Shown piece by piece: positions 35,667 to 43,000 of a stretch of DNA of 58,917 bases. The DNA comes from an uncultured Collinsella sp. GTDB lineage: Bacteria; Actinomycetota; Coriobacteriia; Coriobacteriales; Coriobacteriaceae. The stretch's first letter is position 1. Every line of letters starts with the position of its first letter. The stretch spans positions 1 to 58,917 of the forward strand of contig CAKUGA010000003.1 of the NCBI GenBank assembly GCA_934654515.1, written 5' to 3'. Under the pieces are notes generated by a model that did no database searches, had not been told where the DNA came from, and saw nothing but the letters and a program-made list of their open reading frames with translations. Position numbers and translations under genes: made by a program.

Positions 35667-36581
35667 GTGTCCGATCGTCCCAAGGCATCTGCTCCCAAGA
35701 CGCCAGTTTCCGCGGCGCCTGCGCGCAAGGCTGCCGCTGCGGGAGCACCTGCAGCAAAGAGCTGCACCGGTTCGTGGCTGGCGGGCTTTATTACCCGTGC
35801 CGCCGCCGGTATCGTCTACGCCGTTGTCTTTATCCTGTGCCTGGTTTTGGGTATCGTGCCCACGGCCATCTTTGTTTCTGTCATGAGCGGTCTGTGCTGC
35901 TATGAGTTTTTCCGTATGACAAGGCTCGATGGCAAGATGGCTAACGAGCGCATGGGTATCGCTGCCGCCGTACTCTTTCCGCTGTCGGCGTTGGGCGATT
36001 CGATGTTGCTGAATGCCCTGCTTTTTGCCTTGATGCTCGCTGTGGGCATTTGGTATGTCTGGTCGCCGCGTACCCGCATCTCTGATGTGGCCGTGACGCT
36101 CATGGGTCCCATCTACACTGGCTTTATGCTGTCGGCTATCGTGCTGCTGCGCGATGCCGTGCCCGGTTTTGCCGGCGCCCTGCTTTCAGTGGGCGTTTGC
36201 GCGTCCCTTTGGGTCTCCGATTCGTTTGCCTACATCGTGGGCAGCCGTATCGGCAAGCACAAGATGGTTCCCAAGATCTCTCCCAAAAAGAGCTGGGAGG
36301 GGTTTGCCGGCGGCATCTTGGGCTCGGTTTTGATTTGGCTCATCCTGTGGGCGACGCACTTCTACAAGCTCAGCCTGCCCTATGCGCTGCTGTGCGGCGT
36401 GGTCGTGTCCATTCTGGGCGTTATCGGCGACCTTATCGAGTCGCGCATCAAGCGCGGTGTGGGCGTCAAAGATTCCGGCAACCTTATCCCGGGCCACGGC
36501 GGAATGCTCGATCGTAGCGATTCGCTTATCTTCGGCTGCATCACCGCGCAGCTGTTGCTGATGATCGGAGGCGTGCTGTAA
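35667..36581 (+). CDS. cdsA: Phosphatidate cytidylyltransferase
   Basis: CdsA makes CDP-diacylglycerol, the branch point of phospholipid synthesis. The product has about seven or eight membrane segments and the C-terminal signature VSILGVIGDLIESRIKRGVGVKDSGNLIPGHGGMLDRSDS (cited as GDLIESRIKRG and DSGNLIPGHGGMLDR). An Ala/Pro/Lys-rich cytoplasmic N-terminus of about 40 residues is an extension. GTG 35667 starts two bases after uppS. The stop overlaps the dxr start by one base. Confidence 0.95.
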   Translation: MSDRPKASAPKTPVSAAPARKAAAAGAPAAKSCTGSWLAGFITRAAAGIVYAVVFILCLVLGIVPTAIFVSVMSGLCCYEFFRMTRLDGKMANERMGIAAAVLFPLSALGDSMLLNALLFALMLAVGIWYVWSPRTRISDVAVTLMGPIYTGFMLSAIVLLRDAVPGFAGALLSVGVCASLWVSDSFAYIVGSRIGKHKMVPKISPKKSWEGFAGGILGSVLIWLILWATHFYKLSLPYALLCGVVVSILGVIGDLIESRIKRGVGVKDSGNLIPGHGGMLDRSDSLIFGCITAQLLLMIGGVL

Positions 36582-37768
36582 TGTCCTTCCAGACGACGTA
36601 TGGCCCCGATGGACGCCTTCGCGTTGCCATCCTGGGCTGTACAGGCTCTATCGGCACCCAGGCGCTCGATGTGTGCCGCCAGCATGCCGATCGCCTGCAG
36701 GTGACGGCGCTGTCCGTTAACTCCAGTACCTCCGAGCTCGTTGCCGCTGCCCGCGAGTTCTCGGTTCCGGCGGTTGCCGTGGCCGATGTCGATCATGGCG
36801 ATGACGCCGTGCTGCAGGAGTTGCCCGAGGGAACGAAGCTCGGCGTTGGCGCGCAGGCGGTTTGCGAGCTCGCGCGTCGCGACGATGTCGACTGCGTGCT
36901 TGTCGCTATTGTGGGCGCCGCCGGTCTCGAGGCGAGCCATGCGGCCTTGACCTCGAATAAGCGCCTTGCCCTTGCCAACAAGGAGTCCCTCGTCGTCGGT
37001 GGCGACTTGCTTATGCCGTTGGCGCAACCGGGCCAGCTTATTCCAGTCGACTCTGAGCACTCCGCCATCTACCAGTGCTATCTGGGGGAGAACCCGCGCG
37101 AGGCTCATTGTATTTGGCTCACCTGCTCGGGCGGTCCGTTCTTTGGCTGCACGCGCGACGAGCTCGATCGCGTGACGCGTGCCGATGCCCTCGCGCATCC
37201 CACGTGGGCCATGGGTGCCAAGATCACCATTGACTCCGCCACCCTCATGAACAAGGGCCTGGAGCGCATTGAGGCCATGCATCTGTTTAACTGCGACCTC
37301 GATTTCATTAACGTGGTCGTGCAGCGTCAGTCCAAGATTCACTCTATGGTCGAGTTCGCCGACGGCTCCGTGATGGCGCATCTCGGTGCATCCGACATGC
37401 GTATTCCCATCCAGTTCGCGTTCTCGTATCCCGAGCGTTGGGATACCCCGGCGCCTCGTATCGATTTCCGCGAGCTGGGGCAGCTCACGTTTGATGCTGC
37501 CGACATGGATACCTTCCGCTGTCTGGCACTGGCCGAACGCGCCGGCAAGACGGGTGGCACCATGCCGTGCGTGCTCAATGCCGCCAACGAGGTCGCCGTC
37601 GATGCCTTCCTGCACGATGGCTGCAGCTTTACCGATATCGATCGCATTGTGGAATCCTGCATGGACGCCCACGATATGCAGGCGATCGATTCGTTTGAGC
37701 AGCTTCGCGACATCGATTCGTGGGCGCGTGAAAAAGCTGCGCAGGTGCTCGCCGCAACCCGTTCCTAA
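36581..37768 (+). CDS. dxr: 1-deoxy-D-xylulose 5-phosphate reductoisomerase
   Basis: Dxr makes methylerythritol phosphate, the second step of the MEP isoprenoid pathway, using NADPH and a divalent metal. The NADPH site is AILGCTGSIGTQAL (about 16-29). Active-site blocks are LANKESLVVGG, PVDSEHSAIYQC and NSATLMNKGLE, the last read here as DSATLMNKGLE, plus the loop QRQSKIHSMVEF. The 395-residue length is normal. With ispG three genes away, uppS and this gene tie isoprenoid precursor supply to cell wall lipid carrier synthesis. Confidence 0.96.
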   Translation: MSFQTTYGPDGRLRVAILGCTGSIGTQALDVCRQHADRLQVTALSVNSSTSELVAAAREFSVPAVAVADVDHGDDAVLQELPEGTKLGVGAQAVCELARRDDVDCVLVAIVGAAGLEASHAALTSNKRLALANKESLVVGGDLLMPLAQPGQLIPVDSEHSAIYQCYLGENPREAHCIWLTCSGGPFFGCTRDELDRVTRADALAHPTWAMGAKITIDSATLMNKGLERIEAMHLFNCDLDFINVVVQRQSKIHSMVEFADGSVMAHLGASDMRIPIQFAFSYPERWDTPAPRIDFRELGQLTFDAADMDTFRCLALAERAGKTGGTMPCVLNAANEVAVDAFLHDGCSFTDIDRIVESCMDAHDMQAIDSFEQLRDIDSWAREKAAQVLAATRS

Positions 37769-37793
37769 CCCATAAGGATTGCTTTTTCGTTTT

Positions 37794-39155
37794 ATGGATA
37801 CTGTTCTGAGCGTTCTCTCATCGGTCTTTTGGGGCCTGTTGATGCTTTCCGTCCTCGTGTTTTTGCACGAGGGCGGCCACTTTTTGGCGGCGCGTGCCTG
37901 CGGCGTCCGGGTGACTGAGTTCTTCTTGGGCCTGCCGTGCCGCTTTGATATCCATCACACATCGCGTCGCATTGGAACCAAGTTTGGCGTGACGCCGCTG
38001 CTGCTGGGTGGCTATGCTGCCATTTGCGGTATGGATCCGACCGACGTCTCGTGTGCCGATCGCGTGCTCGCGGCCATCTATCGCCACGGCCGGGTGACGG
38101 TGGCCGACCTTGCTGTCGAGCTCGAGCTTTCCGAGGAGGTTGTGCTCGAGGCATGCGCCCTTTTGCTGGGCTGGGGCTCTATCGCTCCCTGGTATGAAGA
38201 AGGGGAAAAGCCTTCGCCCAGCTACTATCCCACCAAGTACCAGACTCTGCCGCGTGACGCGGCGGGTTATACCACCTTTGACGGCCGTCGGTTCGATCGC
38301 GGGCATGCGACTGCCGAGGGCGATGTATGGGAACTGCCGTGCGACGAGGCCGAATTCCTTGCGCGCGAGCGCTCGCACACCTATTTGGGCCAGGGCTTTG
38401 TTAAGCGTGCCTTTATGCTGCTTGCGGGCATTATTGTCAATATCCTGACGGGTTTTTTGCTCCTTATGAGCATCTATTCCATCGCAGGTGTCACCGTGCC
38501 GGTGGATACCAATGTGATTGGCCAGGTTGACGAAGGCTCGATTGCCGCCTCGGCGGGAATCGAGGGCGGCGACGCGATTCTTTCGGTCGACGGAGTATCG
38601 TGCTCTACCTGGATGGACGTTTACGATGCCATCGGCAAGGCTGCCGGTAAGGACGATATCGCCATTGAGTACGAGCGTGACGGCAAGCAGCATTCGACCA
38701 CGGTTGCGCTCAAAGAGGACGATCGCCTAGGTGTGTATGCCTCTACGCAGGTGGTCCGTTTAGACCCCATCACGTCGGCTCGCCTGTCGTTCTCCTATGT
38801 TGTGCAGACAGCGGAGGGCGTGATGCGCCTGCTCCAGCCGCAGCATACGATGGAGATTCTCGATCAGTCCTCTTCGATCGTGGGTATTAGCGTTATGTCC
38901 TCACAGGCTGCTGCTGCCGGCCCTGCCACGTTCCTTTCGTTTGCCGCCCTCATTTCATTCTCGCTTGGCTTTATGAACCTGCTGCCCATCCCGCCACTCG
39001 ATGGCGGCAAGCTAGTCATCGAGATCATTCAGAAGATTGCGGGCCGCGAGCTTCCGCTCAAGGTCCAGACGATTGTGAGCTATGTGGGCATCGCGCTCTT
39101 TGCGCTGCTGTTTGTCTATATGCTTCGTTCCGACATCCTTCGATTTATTCTGTAG
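37794..39155 (+). CDS. rseP: Site-2 metalloprotease RseP with an inserted winged-helix-like region
   Basis: RseP-type proteases cut membrane proteins such as anti-sigma factors inside the bilayer. The zinc site HEGGH is near residue 25-29 in the first membrane segment, a PDZ domain spans about 235-310 (DEGSIAASAGIEGGDAILSVDG), and the third metal ligand lies in NLLPIPPLDGG. Unusually, about 110 residues (about 82-195) are inserted between GGYAAICGM and the AGIIVN segment; their first half reads as a winged helix (ADRVLAAIYRHGRVTVADLA). ATG 37794 is chosen over TTG 37779, which touches its ribosome site AAGGA. Confidence 0.92.
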   Translation: MDTVLSVLSSVFWGLLMLSVLVFLHEGGHFLAARACGVRVTEFFLGLPCRFDIHHTSRRIGTKFGVTPLLLGGYAAICGMDPTDVSCADRVLAAIYRHGRVTVADLAVELELSEEVVLEACALLLGWGSIAPWYEEGEKPSPSYYPTKYQTLPRDAAGYTTFDGRRFDRGHATAEGDVWELPCDEAEFLARERSHTYLGQGFVKRAFMLLAGIIVNILTGFLLLMSIYSIAGVTVPVDTNVIGQVDEGSIAASAGIEGGDAILSVDGVSCSTWMDVYDAIGKAAGKDDIAIEYERDGKQHSTTVALKEDDRLGVYASTQVVRLDPITSARLSFSYVVQTAEGVMRLLQPQHTMEILDQSSSIVGISVMSSQAAAAGPATFLSFAALISFSLGFMNLLPIPPLDGGKLVIEIIQKIAGRELPLKVQTIVSYVGIALFALLFVYMLRSDILRFIL

Positions 39156-39168
39156 GGGAGTGTTTGGA

Positions 39169-40251
39169 TTGTCTTTATCCCATCCTTTGCCTCGCGAGCT
39201 GACGCGCCCCGTGCATGTGGGCGGTGTTCAGATCGGTGGCGGCGCGCCGGTGGTGGTCCAATCTATGACCTGCACCGATACCGCTGATGCCCAGGCAACG
39301 CTTGCGCAAGTGTGCGCGTTGGCGCAGGCTGGCTGCGATATCGTGCGCGTGAGCGTGCCCTCCGAGGCCGCGCTTGAGGGCTTCCGCACCATCTGTGCCG
39401 AGTCTCCGGTGCCGATTGTCGCTGATATCCACTTTAACCATAAGCTCGCCATTGGCGCTGTCGAGGCTGGTGCCTCTAAGCTGCGCATCAATCCCGGCAA
39501 CATTGGCGATTGGGCCAAGGTCGATGCCGTGATCGATGCCGCGGGCGCCGCTGGGTGCGCGATTCGCATTGGCGTGAACGCGGGCTCGCTTGAGCAGGAT
39601 ATCGCCGAGCGCGAAGACCTCACGCAGCCCGAAAAGCTCGTGATGTCGAGCGAGCGCTTCGTCAAGCACTTTGAGGATCGCGGCTTTACGAACATTGTGC
39701 TTTCGGCCAAGGCCCATAGCGTGCAAACGACGCTCGATACCTATCGAGCCCTGTCACGTGAGATTCCCCACGTTCCGCTTCACCTGGGCGTGACGGAGGC
39801 GGGAACCAAGCTCCAGGGCACCATCAAGAGCTCTGTAGGCTTGGGTATTTTGCTTTCCGAAGGTATCGGCGACACCATGCGTGTGTCGCTCACGGCCGAT
39901 CCGGTTGAGGAGCCGCCGGTTGCCTGGGGTATTCTGCAGTCGCTGGGCCTGCGTCGTCGCGGTCCCGAGATTGTCTCGTGCCCCACGTGCGCCCGCTGCC
40001 AGGTTAACCTCATTCCCATCGCCGAGGAGGTCACCGAGCGGCTTAAGAACTATTCCGCGCCGCTTTCGATCGCCGTGATGGGATGTGCGGTCAACGGCCC
40101 CGGAGAGGCATCCGACGCCGACCTGGGCGTTGCCTGCGGGCGTGGTCAGGGCCTACTCTTTTCGCATGGCCAGATCATTGGTAAAGTAGCTGAGGATCAA
40201 ATTGTCGACTCGCTTATGGCAGAGGTCGACAAGCTTATTGAGGAGAAATAA
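39169..40251 (+). CDS. ispG: 4-hydroxy-3-methylbut-2-enyl diphosphate synthase
   Basis: IspG (GcpE) is a 4Fe-4S enzyme of the MEP pathway making HMBPP. The N-terminal TIM barrel shows VVVQSMTCTDT and VADIHFNHKLA; the cluster ligands are in CPTCARCQVNL and GCAVNGPGE. The 360-residue length is close to the family. TTG 39169 is preferred: GGGGAG at 39155-39160 precedes it and MSLSHPLPRELTRPV begins the conserved part. An open frame extends upstream into rseP but is not needed. Confidence 0.95.
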   Translation: MSLSHPLPRELTRPVHVGGVQIGGGAPVVVQSMTCTDTADAQATLAQVCALAQAGCDIVRVSVPSEAALEGFRTICAESPVPIVADIHFNHKLAIGAVEAGASKLRINPGNIGDWAKVDAVIDAAGAAGCAIRIGVNAGSLEQDIAEREDLTQPEKLVMSSERFVKHFEDRGFTNIVLSAKAHSVQTTLDTYRALSREIPHVPLHLGVTEAGTKLQGTIKSSVGLGILLSEGIGDTMRVSLTADPVEEPPVAWGILQSLGLRRRGPEIVSCPTCARCQVNLIPIAEEVTERLKNYSAPLSIAVMGCAVNGPGEASDADLGVACGRGQGLLFSHGQIIGKVAEDQIVDSLMAEVDKLIEEK

Positions 40252-41973
40252 ATGACCCGAGCAATGTATATGTCTAAGCTCTATGCGCCGACGCTTAAAG
40301 AGGATCCGGCGGACGCTGAGCTCGCCAGCCACCGCCTGCTGCTCCGTGCCGGCATGATCCGTAAGGAGGCCGCCGGTCTGTATTCCTACCTGCCGCTCGC
40401 ATGGCGCTCGATCCGCAAGATCGAGAACATCGTGCGCGACGAAATGGATGCCGCCGGCGCCCAGGAGCTTATGATGCCCATTATGGTCGACGCCGAGCTG
40501 TGGCGTGAGTCCGGCCGTATCGATGCCTATGGCAAGGAGCTTGTGCGCTTTGACGACCGTCATGGTCGCGAGTTCGTGCTGGGCCCCACGCACGAGGAGA
40601 CCGTCACGGCCCTGGTGCGCAACGAGCTGCGCTCCTATAAGCAGCTGCCCGTCAACCTCTACCATATCCAGGATAAGTTCCGCGACGAGTTCCGCCCCCG
40701 CTTTGGTCTGATGCGCGGTCGCGAGTTCATCATGAAGGATGCCTACAGCTTCTCCGCCACGCAGGAGAGCTTGCAGGAGGAGTATGACAAGATGAAGCAG
40801 GCCTACGCTAACATTTGCGAGCGCTGCTACATCAAGGCCTTGCCCGTCGTTGCCGACTCCGGCGAGATCGGTGGCGATACCTCCGTCGAGTACATGGCTT
40901 TGGCCGACGCCGGCGAGGCTTCTCTCGTCTATTGCGATGACTGCGGTTTTGCCGCCGATGATGAGGCTGCAAGCACCAAGGTCGTCGTGACTGAGGGCCC
41001 CGGTGACGGTACGCTTACCAAGGTTGAGACTCCGGGCATGGGCACCATTGAGGCTGTTGCTAAGTTCTTTGGGTTCCCCGAGAACGGCACGCGCAAGTCC
41101 CTGGCGCTCATCGATGCCGAGGGCAAGCCCGTCGTGGCCATCGTCCCGGGCGATCATGAGCTCAACGACTGCAAGGCCGAGCATGTCTTTGGCAAGGGTT
41201 ATCGCATGATGACGGACGAGGAGCTCCAGACCTACGGTCTGCACAAGGGCTTTATCGGACCGGTTAACTTGCCCGAAGGCATCCGACTGGTCTGCGACGA
41301 GAGCCTGCGCGAGTCCAAGCAGTGGGCTTGCGGCGCCAACGAGGTCGACTACCACTTTACCGGCGCCTGCCCCGAACGCGACTTTACCGTCGACGAGTGG
41401 GCCGACCTGGTTACCGTCGTTGCCGGCGACCCCTGCCCGCACTGCGGCAAGCCGCTTTCCGCAGCTCGCGGCATCGAGGTTTCGCAGGTCTTCCAGCTGG
41501 GCACCAAGTACTCCGAGGCCATGGGTGCAACCTTTATGGACGAGGACGGCAAGGAGAAGCCGCTCATCATGGGTTGCTACGGCGTGGGCGTGTCCCGTTC
41601 GCTCGCTGCCGTCGTTGAGCAGCATAACGACGAGCACGGTATCGTCTGGCCGGTTTCCGTCGCTCCCTACGAGGTCGCGGTGATTCCGCTCGACCCCAAG
41701 AAGGAGGAGTGCGCTACCGTCTGCGACCAGATCGTCGAGGGCCTGTGCGCCGAGGGTATTGAGGTCGTCGTCGACGATCGCGACGAGCGTCCCGGCTTTA
41801 AGTTTGCCGATAATGACCTCATGGGCTTCCCGTATCAGGTCGTTCTGGGCAAGCGCGGCCTTAAGAACGGTACCGTCGAGCTTAAGGACCGTGCCACGGG
41901 CGAGCGCGATGATGTGGCGATCGATGAGGTCGTCGCCAAGGTCGCCGAGCTCGTAAAGGCGGCCCGTCGTTAA
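40252..41973 (+). CDS. proS: Prolyl-tRNA synthetase
   Basis: ProS charges tRNA-Pro. Class II motifs are visible: motif 2 in FRDEFRPRFGLMRGREFIMKDAYSF (cited as RPRFGLMRGREF) and motif 3 in GCYGVGVSRSLAA. The inserted editing domain (about 225-405, VAKFFGFPENGTRKSLAL, PGDHELND, ACGANEVDYHF) makes this the long bacterial form. The 573-residue length matches it. ATG 40252 follows the ispG stop directly. A strong terminator follows. Confidence 0.96.
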   Translation: MTRAMYMSKLYAPTLKEDPADAELASHRLLLRAGMIRKEAAGLYSYLPLAWRSIRKIENIVRDEMDAAGAQELMMPIMVDAELWRESGRIDAYGKELVRFDDRHGREFVLGPTHEETVTALVRNELRSYKQLPVNLYHIQDKFRDEFRPRFGLMRGREFIMKDAYSFSATQESLQEEYDKMKQAYANICERCYIKALPVVADSGEIGGDTSVEYMALADAGEASLVYCDDCGFAADDEAASTKVVVTEGPGDGTLTKVETPGMGTIEAVAKFFGFPENGTRKSLALIDAEGKPVVAIVPGDHELNDCKAEHVFGKGYRMMTDEELQTYGLHKGFIGPVNLPEGIRLVCDESLRESKQWACGANEVDYHFTGACPERDFTVDEWADLVTVVAGDPCPHCGKPLSAARGIEVSQVFQLGTKYSEAMGATFMDEDGKEKPLIMGCYGVGVSRSLAAVVEQHNDEHGIVWPVSVAPYEVAVIPLDPKKEECATVCDQIVEGLCAEGIEVVVDDRDERPGFKFADNDLMGFPYQVVLGKRGLKNGTVELKDRATGERDDVAIDEVVAKVAELVKAARR

Positions 41974-42004
41974 TCGACGGCATCGCCGATAGCTGTACTA
42001 CGGG

Positions 42005-42050
42005 ACGGTCCCGCATTTCTCCAGATCGGGGAGATGCGGGACCGTTTTTT
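42005..42050 (+). terminator. Intrinsic terminator after proS
   Basis: ACGGTCCCGCAT (42005-42016) pairs with ATGCGGGACCGT (42034-42045), with inner CTCC/GGGAG pairing; a run of T follows. It ends the pyrH-proS run. Confidence 0.93.
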
Positions 42051-42072
42051 AAACCGGTATACTTAAACTCTA

Positions 42073-42116
42073 AAAGGAAAACCCCACAGCCCAAATGAGC
42101 TGCGGGGTTTTCCTTT
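42073..42116 (-). terminator. Terminator for the adhE-kinase unit (bidirectional)
   Basis: AAAGGAAAACCCC (42073-42085) pairs with GGGGTTTTCCTTT (42104-42116), with an inner CAGC/GCTG stem. Read on the - strand it follows the kinase gene by about 30 bases and has a T-rich 3' arm; it also works in the + direction. Confidence 0.85.
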
Positions 42117-42147
42117 GTGCCTCCGATGCGAATAAATCGCTCAGATA

Positions 42148-42912
42148 TTACTGATAATCGACGACGTCGATCCAGTTCTTAAGGAACTCATCGTTCACGT
42201 TGCGCTTACGAGCGAGCTCGGAAGCGGCGACGATGCTCGTCCACTGACGCACGACCTGCATGGGCATGTCGGCGCGGTCGCAGTAGAGCTCCAGGTAGGC
42301 CTCGGCCTGGTCCTTGCTGTTGAGGGCAAAGAGCAGGTAGGTGGTTGCAACGTCGGCGGCAGGGGAGCCCTGGGTGGCGTGTGCCCAGTCGCAGACGTAG
42401 AGCTGGCCGTCGTCGCCAACGATGACGTTGGAGGGGTTGAAGTCGCCGTGGCAGACCTTGAACTCCTTGGTCATACCGTCCAGGCGCTCCTGAAGGTTGT
42501 AGCGCGTGGTGGCATTGAGCTGATCCAGGCTGTCGATCATGCGGGCGAACTTGTCGCGCTGACGGTTGAGCAGCGGGGAGGTGTAGCCGTGGATCTCGAT
42601 CTGGAGGTCGACGAACATCTCGAGGTACTCACCGAAGCGCTGGGGCTCAGCAGTCATCTTCTCGGCAAGGGTGGTGCCCGGGACCTTCTCGGTCACAAGC
42701 GCCCAGCCGTTGGCGTTCTCGAGCTGGGAAACCTCGAGAGCCTTGGGGCTGCGGATGCCGCACTCATTGATGCGGGCAAGATTCAAAGCCTCGTTGAACA
42801 CGTCGGAGACAGGCTTGGTCTCGTTGAAGACCTTGACGATCTTGTCGCCCAGGTCGTAAACGACCTTGTTGCCACGGCGGACGAGCTCGGTCTTGGAATC
42901 GGGTAGCAGCAT
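42148..42912 (-). CDS. APH-family phosphotransferase (small-molecule kinase)
   Basis: This is a kinase of the aminoglycoside phosphotransferase/choline kinase fold; the substrate cannot be read. The catalytic Brenner motif is CHGDFNPSNVIV (His-x-Asp-x4-Asn, about residues 153-164) and the metal Asp is in YVCDWAHAT. The ATP-binding Lys is probably in DKIVKVFNET near residue 28. The 254-residue length fits. It lies 88 bases after adhE on the same strand, separated by a long inverted repeat, so it may be expressed with adhE. An antibiotic role should not be assumed. Confidence 0.85.
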   Translation of the reverse strand: MLLPDSKTELVRRGNKVVYDLGDKIVKVFNETKPVSDVFNEALNLARINECGIRSPKALEVSQLENANGWALVTEKVPGTTLAEKMTAEPQRFGEYLEMFVDLQIEIHGYTSPLLNRQRDKFARMIDSLDQLNATTRYNLQERLDGMTKEFKVCHGDFNPSNVIVGDDGQLYVCDWAHATQGSPAADVATTYLLFALNSKDQAEAYLELYCDRADMPMQVVRQWTSIVAASELARKRNVNDEFLKNWIDVVDYQ

Positions 42913-42944
42913 GGTTGCATCCTTTCAACGATGCGATAGAAGCG

Positions 42945-42983
42945 ACGGCGGGGGTGTGTGAAACACCCGTGCACCCCCGCCGT
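42945..42983. repeat. Inverted repeat between adhE and the kinase gene
   Basis: ACGGCGGGGGTG (42945-42956) and CACCCCCGCCGT (42972-42983) are perfect 12-base arms around 15 bases. On the - strand it lies after adhE and ends 33 bases before the kinase start. No T run follows, so it is a stable stem rather than a standard terminator. Confidence 0.7.
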
Positions 42984-43000
42984 TAAAAACCGTGCTAAAA

